From: Bradyrhizobium oropedii
GTDB taxonomy: Bacteria; Pseudomonadota; Alphaproteobacteria; Rhizobiales; Xanthobacteraceae
Direction of reading: 5' to 3'
Assembly: GCF_020889685.1 (NCBI RefSeq)
Contig: NZ_JACMYO010000024.1
Coordinates: 1 to 61,605, forward strand
DNA length: 61,605 bases
Under the pieces are notes generated by a model, which worked only from the letters and a program-made list of their open reading frames with translations, had not been told where the DNA came from and did not search any database. Made by a program: the position numbers and the translations under genes. This document shows, in pieces, positions 41,917-50,215 of this stretch; the stretch's first letter is position 1; the number at the start of each line of letters is the position of its first letter.

Positions 41917-42714
41917 TCATTGGCCGTCGATCTGCCGACCCATGATCGCGATCGCCTTCTGGTAGACCCCCGCGGCGTTCCATGCCTCGATCGCCGCGAA
42001 GTTGGGTTCCCCGGGCTGATAGCCGGCGCCGGCGCGCCAGCCATTGGCGCGCAGGAAGTTCGCCGTCGAGGCCAGCGCATTGGCGGCGACGTCGAGATTG
42101 CCGGTGCCGTAGGCGAGGACGTTCTTCGGCATGAACTGGGTCTGGCCGATTTCGCCATGCATCGAACCGCGCGTGCTGCCGGACAGGCTGCCGCGGTCGA
42201 TCAGCTTCAACGCGGCATAGAGCTGCTCGGTGAAGAACTCCGGACGGCGGCAGTCATAAGCAAGCGTCGCGATCGACGACAGCATGTTCTGGTTGCCGCG
42301 CTGGCTGCCGAAGCCGCTCTCCATGCCCCAGATCGCGATCAGCGGTCCCGGCGGCACGCCGTAGCGCTGCTGGATCGAGGCGAACATCGCCGCCTGCGAT
42401 TGCTTCAGCGAACGGCCGCGCGCCACGATGGTCGCAGATCCCCGCTTGGCCATGAACTGCTCGAGCGACAGGCCGAAGCTGCGCTGGCCGCGATCCGCGG
42501 CAATCGTCGCACTGGCATAATGCGTTTGCATCAGCGCGTCGGTCGCGGTGGCGCCGACGCCCTTGGCCCTCGCCTCGCCGGCGAATTGCTCCTTCCAGGC
42601 TTCGAACCCGCCGGGCCCGTTGCCGCACTGCGCCGCGTTTGCCTCAGCAGTCAGCGTTGCAACCATCACGACGATGGCGAGCGCCGACGTCGCAATCTGC
42701 CAGCCCCTGATCAT
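41917..42714 (-). CDS. Lytic murein transglycosylase, MltB-like
   Basis: A 265-residue periplasmic enzyme. It has a signal peptide (MIRGWQIATSALAIVVMVAT) cleaved near ANA, then QCGNGPGGFEAWKEQFAGEA. The catalytic Glu is in IAIWGMESGFGSQRGNQNML, followed by MHGEIGQTQFMPKNVLAYG, the hallmark of the MltB/SltB-type lytic transglycosylases. It cleaves peptidoglycan glycan strands. ATG 42714 follows ggagg by 6 bases. It is monocistronic. Confidence 0.88.
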   Translation of the reverse strand: MIRGWQIATSALAIVVMVATLTAEANAAQCGNGPGGFEAWKEQFAGEARAKGVGATATDALMQTHYASATIAADRGQRSFGLSLEQFMAKRGSATIVARGRSLKQSQAAMFASIQQRYGVPPGPLIAIWGMESGFGSQRGNQNMLSSIATLAYDCRRPEFFTEQLYAALKLIDRGSLSGSTRGSMHGEIGQTQFMPKNVLAYGTGNLDVAANALASTANFLRANGWRAGAGYQPGEPNFAAIEAWNAAGVYQKAIAIMGRQIDGQ

Positions 42715-42961
42715 CCGAAACCTCCTCCGCAAATGTACCGCCGCGCCTTCCGGGCGCAGCGCTGACGATGGCCGGATTTACATGACCCGGCGATGAACGA
42801 TCCGCCTCAGATTCGGCCGCAGACCGCTACGATATGTCGCCGGCCGCGGATTCGCCATCCCGGCCGATAGCGGCTTTACCGCGTCGATGCCGCATACGGT
42901 GGCTAAATCCGGATGACGCGACCACCATCGTCCTGCCTAGTGGGCTGGGCTCTCTCCATTC

Positions 42962-43081
42962 GTCGTCCTGGCGAAAGCCAGGACCAATAACCACCGGCGT
43001 TGGTTGTGAAAGGGATTGGGGCCCCAAGCCGCTCAGCAACGAGCATTCGGGGTAATGGGTCCTGGCTTTCGCCAGGACGAC
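42962..43081. repeat. Palindromic interspersed element, copy 2
   Basis: A 120-base element. Its ends are gtcctggcgaaagccaggac and its reverse, forming a GAAA-loop hairpin at each side. It shares aagggat and ggtaatgggtcctgg with copy 1 at 23744-23861. Here the terminal palindromes are perfect. The flanking 42733-43219 has no supported gene. Confidence 0.75.
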
Positions 43082-43219
43082 GCCGAATGTGTTGCGCGGT
43101 TTGTGAATCACATCCGCATTCTCGCGACATGACCGGTCCGAGCTTTCATTCCGCCCGCTTTCTTGAGGAGGACGCTGGGAAGGCCGAGTGTCGATCGCAA
43201 CCGCCCGCTCGAAAACGCG

Positions 43220-43447
43220 CTAAGGCACGTCGCCTCGCCTGATCGGGCCGACGGTTTGTGGCCGGTTGAGGAAGAACTCGCGGTTGCCGAGCGCGGCCTC
43301 CGCGTACTGGTCGATCGCCACGATGATCGCCTGCACGTGCTGAAAGCACCAGCCTTCCCGCGTTGCCATGTGCCGGACCTCGGCCAACGCCTTGATCCAG
43401 GGCGCGTGATCATCGCTGTCGTGGAAATACCGAAGCGGCTCTCTCAT
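43220..43447 (-). CDS. Small hypothetical protein (75 aa)
   Basis: A 75-residue protein beginning MREPLRYFHDSDDHAPWIKA and containing MATREGWCFQHVQAIIVAID, then NREFFLNRPQTVG. It looks compact and soluble, with no recognised domain. ggagg lies 4 bases upstream of the ATG. It overlaps the preceding small gene and appears to be the third member of a three-gene operon. It resembles small conserved proteins of Bradyrhizobium, though not confirmed. Confidence 0.6.
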   Translation of the reverse strand: MREPLRYFHDSDDHAPWIKALAEVRHMATREGWCFQHVQAIIVAIDQYAEAALGNREFFLNRPQTVGPIRRGDVP

Positions 43448-43610
43448 CTTTCCTCCGGCAGATCACGTCTTCCAGCTCGGCACGCTTGCGCGACAGCAGC
43501 AGCTGCGCCGACGCGCTGTCGCGTCCGGCACGCCTGAGCCGGTTCACTGATAAATCCAGCGCGCGCAACTCGACGCGCAGCCGCTGCATCCTGATTACGT
43601 CATCACGCAC
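43410..43610 (-). CDS. Small helical hypothetical protein (66 aa)
   Basis: From GTG 43610 the frame reads VRDDVIRMQRLRVELRALDL then SVNRLRRAGRDSASAQLLLS and RKRAELEDVICRRKDE, a strongly basic coiled helix. It overlaps the stop of the upstream gene (43603-43610) by 8 bases and the start of the downstream gene by 38. Such overlap argues for coupled translation. Function unknown. Confidence 0.45.
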   Translation of the reverse strand: MRDDVIRMQRLRVELRALDLSVNRLRRAGRDSASAQLLLSRKRAELEDVICRRKDERAASVFPRQR

Positions 43611-43899
43611 GCGCTTCGGCGGCGACGAGCTGTCGCTTCGCCGCGCGCAGGAAGATCGGTGCCGCGGCGCGGCGGCGTGGAGCAACGCTCGCATGCACGA
43701 TGATCGGCTCGCGGTCGCCCAGGACACTCCGCTCCTCGACCAGACGGCTCATCACCAGGCGCATCTTCAGGAGGTCCCCGGCGACGAAGGCGCAGTCCTC
43801 ATCCCGGTTGATCTGCTGGCGCATGATGGCCTCGGCCTCGAGCATGCTGACGCGCAGTGCCCTGATCTGCCTGCGAATTTCGCTGATACGGTTGTCCAT
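43603..43899 (-). CDS. Small coiled-coil hypothetical protein (98 aa)
   Basis: A 98-residue protein with a heptad-rich N-terminal half (NRISEIRRQIRALRVSMLEA, EAIMRQQINRDEDC). A second helical part (LLKMRLVMSRLVEERSVLG) and a basic tail follow. aggagg lies 5 bases upstream of ATG 43899. It leads the run of three overlapping small genes. No domain is recognised. Confidence 0.6.
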   Translation of the reverse strand: MDNRISEIRRQIRALRVSMLEAEAIMRQQINRDEDCAFVAGDLLKMRLVMSRLVEERSVLGDREPIIVHASVAPRRRAAAPIFLRAAKRQLVAAEARA

Positions 43900-44277
43900 G
43901 GCGGCCTCCTATTCACGGTGGAGGGCAACTAGAACAAAACAAGAACATGAAGTCAAGCGGCGACGCCGCTCATCATCGGCTTTGCCGTCGATGCGCGATC
44001 CGGCGGGTTCCTGTCGCGGGAACAGTTTCGCGAATTCACCGTGAGGATGTCGGACGTCAAGCGAGCTCGGCGAGCCACCAGAGGACGCGCACAGGGAGGA
44101 TCGCTGCGAACCCGAGCACGCAGTGCAGGCGCGGCAGACCGTCACAGCCCGGCAGCCTTTTCAGTTGCAGCCTCGTCCGCACAGGATTCTCCGCGTCGTC
44201 GGAGCTCTTCAATTTAAAGGCTATCGATCAGGGACAAACGACGGACACATGACTGTGGAACAATCCGCCGTTAGAAC

Positions 44278-44297
44278 TTGTCTACTCAAATAGACAA
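44278..44297. promoter_or_regulatory. Operator-like inverted repeat before Nudix gene
   Basis: ttgtcta and tagacaa form a perfect 7-base inverted repeat with a 6-base spacer (ctcaaa), 43 bases before ATG 44341. The flanks are AT-rich. The binding protein is unknown. The 43900-44277 gap holds no supported gene. Confidence 0.45.
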
Positions 44298-44340
44298 ATT
44301 AAAATAGGCACCGATTCCGTTTCGATCATTGCGCAGTGAC

Positions 44341-44736
44341 ATGACGAAGTCCTCTAAATTGGTTGCCGCCAAGCGCGGCAAGGTTCTTCTGGTTCGACGC
44401 CGATCTGACGGGCTGTGGATGTTCCCCGGCGGACGCAGGCGCGCGCGAGAGACCGGGAAGGATTGCCTCAAGCGCGAGATCAAGGAAGAGCTGCCGAAGC
44501 TCAAGCTCGGCAGGCTCAGCCTCTGGAAGGAGGTGACGGCCAAGAACAAGCGTTCAGGCCGCAAGATGAGCGACGCGATCTTCATCGCCAAGAACGCCAA
44601 GGGACGACTGGCGATCGGCGACAAGAAGGAGATCGACCGCGCCGCCTGGCAGAAGCCGCGCGGACTTCGCCTGACGGCGACCTCACGCTACATCCGCGAC
44701 CGGCTGTTTCCGAGAAAGCAGCGGCGCCGGCGATAG
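44341..44736 (+). CDS. Nudix hydrolase
   Basis: A 131-residue protein with a complete Nudix box: GGRRRARETGKDCLKREIKE then EL (G-x5-E-x7-RE-x2-EEL). Upstream, VAAKRGKVLLVRRRSDGLWM is the usual first strand. The Lys/Arg-rich tail (RDRLFPRKQRRRR) suggests nucleic-acid or polyphosphate affinity. The family hydrolyses nucleoside diphosphate derivatives in the cytoplasm. ATG 44341 is preferred, but a TTG near 44329 would add four residues. Confidence 0.85.
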   Translation: MTKSSKLVAAKRGKVLLVRRRSDGLWMFPGGRRRARETGKDCLKREIKEELPKLKLGRLSLWKEVTAKNKRSGRKMSDAIFIAKNAKGRLAIGDKKEIDRAAWQKPRGLRLTATSRYIRDRLFPRKQRRRR

Positions 44737-44828
44737 ACGGCTGGAGATCTGCCGCCACCGAAAGCGCCAGATGCCGCCGTTGGGATTAGCCTCTCCGAAC
44801 GTCCCGGCACCTTCCGATCGTTCAGGCC

Positions 44829-46025
44829 TCAGCCCTGATACGCAAACAGCTCGATCGGCTCGCTGAAGCCGCGCACCGCATGCTCGCCGACGTGTTCGAG
44901 CGCGAAATCATGCTCGACGAGATCGGCGAATGCGCGCGACAGCAGCACGGTTTTTCCCAATTGCTTGGTGAGGGCTTCGAGCCGCGAGGCCATGTTCACC
45001 GCAGGGCCGATCACGGTGAAGTCGAGCCGGGTGCGCGATCCGATATTGCCGTACATGACGTCGCCGACATGGACGCCGATGCCGTAATTCATCGGCGCCC
45101 GGCCCATCATGCCGTTCCTTTCGCTCAGCGCCGCCATCGCCAGCCGCGCCTCGGACACCGCGTGCAGCAGGTTGGCGCAGGCCTTGGGCTCGCTGAGCGG
45201 GAAAATGGCGAGCAGGCCGTCGCCGATGAATTTCAGGATTTCCCCGCCATGCCGCGCAATCGGCTCCGACATCGCGTCGAAATAGTCGTTCAGGAGATCG
45301 ATGACGTCATCGCGCGGCCAGGAGTCCGAGATCCGGGTGAAGTCCCTGAGATCGCAGATCATGATTGCGGCGCGAACCGTCGTGCCGCTGCCCCGCCGCG
45401 TCGCGCCGGCCAGGATCATCTCGCCGGCATGGGTGCCGACATAGGTCTCGAGCAGCGTCCGCGCCAGGCGGTTCTTCATCCGGATCTCGCTGACCAGCGC
45501 CAGCACCGGCAGCACCTTCCGCAGTTCGGCGACGTGGACGTCATCGAAACCGCCGGCACGGTCGGTCGCGAAGGTCACGACATGCCGCTTTCCGAGCGTG
45601 TGCAGCAGCGCCCAGGCCACATAGTCGGTCAGGCCCTGCGCGCGCATGTCGTCATAGAGCGCGTGCTTGCGGCCCTGCGACGGGTCACGTTCGAGCTTCT
45701 CGCGCACCTCGTCGGCACCCTGATGGATTTCGTAGACCGGGCTGCCGATATATTCCGATCGCTGCTGGACATCGTAGTCGACCCGCGTGATCTCGGCCTC
45801 GCGCTTGCCGTCGGCCCAGATGATCCGGGCGCCGAGCCATTGCGGATGCTGGATCAGGAGGTTCATGGTCGCCCGCTTGAGCGGAATGCCCGTGCCCTGC
45901 AGCCGGATGCACAGCTCGGCGAAAATATTGTCGATGAAGCGCTGGTCGCGCGTCTCGTTGGTCAGCCAGCTCACTACGTCGCCGTCGGACTGCGGCGTGA
46001 CGTGATCGATGTTGGGTGCGTTCAT
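44829..46025 (-). CDS. Adenylate/guanylate cyclase (class III)
   Basis: The 398-residue protein has an N-terminal region of about 200 residues of unknown fold, ending KVLPVLALVSEIRMKNRLAR. The class III catalytic domain starts AAIMICDLRDFTRISDSWPR (metal Asp) and includes YFDAMSEPIARHGGEILKF, IGDGLLAIFPLSE (second metal Asp), GIGVHVGDVMYGNIGSRTR and DFTVIGPAVNMASRLEALT. It should be active on ATP or GTP. ATG 46025 follows ggagccagcc. It is a lone gene, possibly coupled to the cNMP-binding protein at 39041 only through signalling. Confidence 0.88.
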   Translation of the reverse strand: MNAPNIDHVTPQSDGDVVSWLTNETRDQRFIDNIFAELCIRLQGTGIPLKRATMNLLIQHPQWLGARIIWADGKREAEITRVDYDVQQRSEYIGSPVYEIHQGADEVREKLERDPSQGRKHALYDDMRAQGLTDYVAWALLHTLGKRHVVTFATDRAGGFDDVHVAELRKVLPVLALVSEIRMKNRLARTLLETYVGTHAGEMILAGATRRGSGTTVRAAIMICDLRDFTRISDSWPRDDVIDLLNDYFDAMSEPIARHGGEILKFIGDGLLAIFPLSEPKACANLLHAVSEARLAMAALSERNGMMGRAPMNYGIGVHVGDVMYGNIGSRTRLDFTVIGPAVNMASRLEALTKQLGKTVLLSRAFADLVEHDFALEHVGEHAVRGFSEPIELFAYQG

Positions 46026-46232
46026 GGCTGGCTCCGGAGCGGCGGGTGGGGTCGGCAACCGGTATGTCGTGCTTCCGCCCGGCCGCGTCAACGCCGCCGG
46101 CGGTATCGTGATCGAGCTAGTCGGCCTGCCCGAGCCCCTCGAAGGGCACCGCGGGCCTCCGCGTGGCGTGGAGAGGCCGGACGGTCATACGCGAGCCGGA
46201 TGCGATAGCCTGCCGTCGCATGGACGCACTGC

Positions 46233-46301
46233 CAAAATATCGAAAACAACCCCATGCACAGTAGCCGGCGGACACAGCAACTTAACTCGTCGGGCAAATC
46301 A
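46233..46301. repeat. Interspersed repeat, copy 2 (34-base core)
   Basis: 46233-46266 is identical to 16263-16296, followed by gtcgggcaaatca at 46289-46301. It lies in the 46026-46511 gap upstream of the cyclase gene, which has no supported gene. Confidence 0.6.
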
Positions 46302-46511
46302 GCGGCATTCTTCTATTATCCAGAACTCGTGCAGCGCCTCGCCCCGGGACTATCGCATATGGCATTTGCGGACCTCTGCAACTGACGTCTCCACGCCGTC
46401 ATCGCCGGGCCGTGGAACGTGGCCGATAGCCATATGCGATCGCCCTGCCCGCAAGCGGGAGCGGTTCAGGGAGCCTGTCGCAGGATTGATTCAGCCCGAC
46501 CTCTTCCCGTC

Positions 46512-47756
46512 CTATCCGCCCAGCCGGTCGACCTCGGCCTTGCCGGCCTTCATCACCAGCGGGATGTGCTCGCCCTGCCCGAGCAGGCACGCCACATCGC
46601 GCAGCGGATTGCCCTCGACCACCAGCAGGTCGGCAAAAGCCTCCGGCGCGATGCGGCCGAGCTTGCCGTCCATGCCGAGCACCTCGGCGCCGACAATGGT
46701 CGCGCTCGCGATCACCGCCTGCGGGCCCAACAATTCGGCGCGGATCCGGAACTCGTCGCTCTGCAGGCGCTGCGATGGTCCGAGCAGGTCGGTGCCGAAC
46801 CCCATCTTGACGCCGGCCTCGCGATAGATCGCGAGCGAGCGCAAGCCGGCGTCGCGCACGTCGGCGACCTTGGCGACACTCGCGGCAGGCAGGCCGTATT
46901 TGGCGCCTTCAGTGGCCAGCGCCTCGTAGGTGACGAGGGTCGGCACCGCATAGGCGCCCTGCTCCGCCATCAGGCGCGCGGTCGGAAGATCGACCAGATT
47001 GCCGTGCTCGATGGTCCGCACGCCGCAGCGCACCGCGCGCTCGATCGCTTCCGCGGTGTAGGCATGCGCCAGCACATAGGTGTGCCGCGCCTTCGCCTCC
47101 GCGACGATGGCGCGGATCTCGTCCTCGGAATAGCCGAACGCACCGATCGGATCGGTGGGCGATGCGACGCCGCCGGACGCCATGATCTTGATCTGGTCGG
47201 CGCCCATCTGCAGCTCCTCGCGCACCGCCTTGCGCACCGCATCGACGCCGTCGACGACGCGCGCGATCGCGCCGACCCGCACGCAGCAGGAGCAGGTCGG
47301 GTCGCTCAGATAGTCCGAGCGGCCGCGCCCGTCACCGTGCCCGCCGGTCTGGCTCAGCGCGCGGCCGGAGACGAACAGCCTCGGACCATCGGTCAGGCCG
47401 GTATCGATCGCCTGCTTCAGCGCATAGCCGGCACCGCCGGCATCGCGGACGGTGGTGAAGCCGCGCTTCAGCATGCCCCGCAGCAGCATGGTCGAGCGCA
47501 GCGTCACCAGCACATTGGCCATCCGCGCCTGCTGCGACAGATCGAGCTCGACGGCGACCGCATGCACATGCAGGTCGATCAGGCCGGGCATCAGGGTCTT
47601 GCCCTTGAGGTCGATGACGCGATCGACTGAGGCCTGGATCGGCCGATCGGACACCTCCTTGATCAGGCGATCCTCGACCAGCACCTGATGCCCTTCGAGC
47701 AGATCGGACCGCAGCGGATCAAGCAGCGCGGCATTCTTGAACAGGATGGTGGACAT
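46512..47756 (-). CDS. Metal-dependent amidohydrolase (imidazolonepropionase/prolidase type)
   Basis: A 414-residue amidohydrolase-superfamily protein. It has an N-terminal beta domain (FKNAALLDPLRSDLLEGHQV), metal motif GLIDLHVHAVAVEL (HxH), the carboxylated-Lys region around MGADQIKIMASGG, His in VLAHAYT and IEHGNL, and the final Asp in MGFGTDLLGP. Such enzymes hydrolyse amides, lactams or Xaa-Pro-type bonds; the exact substrate is not visible. ATG 47756 follows aaggag. The MFS transporter gene lies 33 bases upstream on the same strand, so transport and hydrolysis are linked. Confidence 0.85.
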   Translation of the reverse strand: MSTILFKNAALLDPLRSDLLEGHQVLVEDRLIKEVSDRPIQASVDRVIDLKGKTLMPGLIDLHVHAVAVELDLSQQARMANVLVTLRSTMLLRGMLKRGFTTVRDAGGAGYALKQAIDTGLTDGPRLFVSGRALSQTGGHGDGRGRSDYLSDPTCSCCVRVGAIARVVDGVDAVRKAVREELQMGADQIKIMASGGVASPTDPIGAFGYSEDEIRAIVAEAKARHTYVLAHAYTAEAIERAVRCGVRTIEHGNLVDLPTARLMAEQGAYAVPTLVTYEALATEGAKYGLPAASVAKVADVRDAGLRSLAIYREAGVKMGFGTDLLGPSQRLQSDEFRIRAELLGPQAVIASATIVGAEVLGMDGKLGRIAPEAFADLLVVEGNPLRDVACLLGQGEHIPLVMKAGKAEVDRLGG

Positions 47757-47789
47757 GATGATCTCCTTATCGGGATGCAAGCGCGGCAA

Positions 47790-49145
47790 TCACGCGGCTT
47801 CGCTTGCGATGTCTTCCAGCGATCGGCCGCGCGTCGGCACGCCCATCAGCAGGACGGTGACGGCGCCGATCAACAGCACGGTCGTGGTGACGCCGAACAC
47901 GCCGGCGAAGCCAAAATTCGGGTAGAGATAGCCGACCAGGATCGGTGCAATGATCGCGCCGATGCGGCCGATCGCGGATGCGAGCCCTGCGCCGGTGGTC
48001 CTGATCGCGGTCGGAAACACCTCGGCCGTGTAGGCATAGACGCCGGCATAGGTGCCGTTCATGAAGAACGACAGCAGCAGGCCGGCCGCCATGATCTGCC
48101 CGTCGCTTGCGGCAAAGGCGAGCCCGAGCGCGCTGGCGCCGCCGAGGGTCATGTAGGACGCGATCGTGGACTGCCGGCCGATCCGCTCATTGAAAAAGGC
48201 GGCGGTGAAATAGCCCGGCACCTGCGCGCAATACATCGCGAGCGAATAGCCGAAACTCTTGGTGATGCTCATGCCGTTCTGCACCAGCAGGCCCGGGATC
48301 CAGACGAAGAACGAATAATAGCTGAACGTGATCGACAGCCACATGATCCAGGTCATGGTGGTGATCCGCGCCTGGCGTCCGGCCAGCAGCGCGGCAAAAT
48401 TGCTCAGCAGCGTTCCCGACGATACGGCAGGCCCAGCGGGCTCTACGACCGGCGGCGGCAGTATCCGGCCCTCGCGCGCGAAGGCGGCCTCGACCTTGTC
48501 GAGCACCGCTTCGGCTTCCTTCACCCTGCCGCGGCTTTCCAGCCAGCGCGGCGATTCCGGCAGCGACCGGCGCCACCACAGCAGCATCACGACAGGGATG
48601 GCGGTGATGACGAGCACGATGCGCCAGCCATTCTCGTAGGCAGGCACGATGAAATAGCCGAGCAAGGCAGCCGCGACGAAGCCGAACGAGAAGAAGCCGG
48701 CGAGCGCGCCGGTGAAGGCGCCGCGGTAGCGCCGCGCCACGAATTCCGCGAGATATGGCGCGATGATCGCGCTTTCCGCGCCGGTGCCCATGCCGGCCAC
48801 GACGCGCGCGGCGAAGAACGCCGGCCAGCTGTCCACCGCCGCGCTGACCAGCGAGGCCGCGCTGTAGAGCGCGAGCGCCGACATCATCACCGCGCGGCGG
48901 CCGATCAGGTCGCCCAGCATGCCTGCGAGCAGCGCGCCGAACAGATAGCCGACGAAGGTGCTGCTGCCGAGCACGCCGGTCTCGACATTGGTCAACCCCC
49001 AGGCGGTGCGCAGCACCGGCAGGATGAACGCCAGCACCGCGGCGTCCATCGCGTCGAACAGATAGCCCAGGCCGCCCATCAGCAGCAGGTGCACATGGAA
49101 ACGCGCGAACGGCAGGCGCTCGATGCGCGCCGAGATCATTGACAT
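47790..49145 (-). CDS. MFS transporter
   Basis: A 451-residue major facilitator with 12 predicted helices. It shows the sugar-porter/aromatic-acid-type pattern LFGALLAGMLGDLIGRRAVM after helix 2 and GTGAESAIIAPYLAEFVARR before helix 5, then LPESPRWLESRGRVKEAEAV, typical of metabolite:H+ symporters. The C-terminal half has YFTAAFFNERIGRQSTIA. It is operonic with the downstream amidohydrolase and divergent from the LysR gene at 49267. Confidence 0.87.
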   Translation of the reverse strand: MSMISARIERLPFARFHVHLLLMGGLGYLFDAMDAAVLAFILPVLRTAWGLTNVETGVLGSSTFVGYLFGALLAGMLGDLIGRRAVMMSALALYSAASLVSAAVDSWPAFFAARVVAGMGTGAESAIIAPYLAEFVARRYRGAFTGALAGFFSFGFVAAALLGYFIVPAYENGWRIVLVITAIPVVMLLWWRRSLPESPRWLESRGRVKEAEAVLDKVEAAFAREGRILPPPVVEPAGPAVSSGTLLSNFAALLAGRQARITTMTWIMWLSITFSYYSFFVWIPGLLVQNGMSITKSFGYSLAMYCAQVPGYFTAAFFNERIGRQSTIASYMTLGGASALGLAFAASDGQIMAAGLLLSFFMNGTYAGVYAYTAEVFPTAIRTTGAGLASAIGRIGAIIAPILVGYLYPNFGFAGVFGVTTTVLLIGAVTVLLMGVPTRGRSLEDIASEAA

Positions 49146-49216
49146 GAAAAGCCCCCCTCCGCCCCGCGGTCGGCACGCGCCGCGAGGTCAGTCCGGGGAA
49201 TGATAGACAAATCAAT

Positions 49217-49230
49217 ATTATGGGAATAAT
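49217..49230. promoter_or_regulatory. LysR-type operator candidate, MFS/LysR intergenic region
   Basis: attatgggaataat has perfect 5-base arms around ggga, in an AT-rich part of the 121-base region between the divergent MFS and LysR genes. This fits the usual position of a LysR binding site; no T-N11-A test beyond that was made. Confidence 0.45.
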
Positions 49231-49266
49231 TTATAATCGTTATCTGGTACATCACCCCTGTGAATA

Positions 49267-50193
49267 TTGCTCGTGTCCTTTCGCACGCTCGACCTCAACC
49301 TGCTGAAAGTCTTCGAGGCCCTGATGACCGAGGGCAGCGTCACGCGCGCGGCGAGCGCGCTGACGATGACCCAGCCCGCGGTCAGCAATGCGCTTGCCCG
49401 CCTGCGCGACGCGCTCGGCGATCCCCTGTTCGTGCGTACAGCCAGCGGGATCCGCCCGACGCAGCGGGCGGTGGCGCTGTGGCAGCCGATCGGCGATGCG
49501 CTGGAACATGTTCGCCACGCCCTCGACGAGGACGCCTTCGATCCGCGGCGCACCGAGGCCGAATTCAGCCTGTCGATGTCGGATTACGTGTCCTCGCTGG
49601 TGATGCCGCGGCTCATCAACCGCTTCAGCGAGATCGCGCCCTCCGCGCGCATCCACACTTTGCCCAACACCATCCTCGAGATCGGCGACCGGCTCGAGGA
49701 CAACCGGGTCGATTGCGTGCTGAGCGTCTACGTCAACGAGGCGCAGCAGCCGCCGGCCGTGATCCGCTCTCGCTCGTTATGGACCGTCGAATATGCCTGC
49801 ATGATGCGGCGGGATCATCCGCTGGCGAACAGGAAGCGGCTCAGCACCCGCAGCTTCCTCAACGCCAAGCATGTCGATGTCAGCCTCGCCGGCAAGACGC
49901 TGCCGACCTACGACCAGTTCCTCGCCTCGCGCGGGCTGTCGCGCAATCTGGTCACCACCGTCAATCACTACAACGCCGCCTACGAGATCGTGCGCCAGTC
50001 CGACCTGATCGCGGTGCTGCCGCGCGATCTCAGCGCGCAGTCCCGCCACGCGCCCCATCTGCATGCGGTGCCGGTGCCGCTGCCGGCGCCGCCGCGCATC
50101 GTCAGCCTGTTCTGGCACCAGCGCAACGACACCGTCCCCGCGCAGCGCTGGCTGCGCGAGACGCTGGTGGAGATGTTCGCGCGGATGGAGTGA
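49267..50193 (+). CDS. LysR family transcriptional regulator (MFS-divergent)
   Basis: A 308-residue LysR protein. The N-terminal helix-turn-helix is typical (LDLNLLKVFEALMTEGSVTR, AASALTMTQPAVSNALARLR). The effector domain has LFWHQRNDTVPAQRWLRETL near its C-terminus. It is divergent from the MFS-amidohydrolase operon and probably controls it. The frame begins with TTG 49267; GTG 49273 is equally likely. Its last 51 bases are repeated in degenerate form at 56126-56176. Confidence 0.87.
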   Translation: MLVSFRTLDLNLLKVFEALMTEGSVTRAASALTMTQPAVSNALARLRDALGDPLFVRTASGIRPTQRAVALWQPIGDALEHVRHALDEDAFDPRRTEAEFSLSMSDYVSSLVMPRLINRFSEIAPSARIHTLPNTILEIGDRLEDNRVDCVLSVYVNEAQQPPAVIRSRSLWTVEYACMMRRDHPLANRKRLSTRSFLNAKHVDVSLAGKTLPTYDQFLASRGLSRNLVTTVNHYNAAYEIVRQSDLIAVLPRDLSAQSRHAPHLHAVPVPLPAPPRIVSLFWHQRNDTVPAQRWLRETLVEMFARME

Positions 50194-50215
50194 ACAGGCG
50201 CAAGCCGTACCCCGT

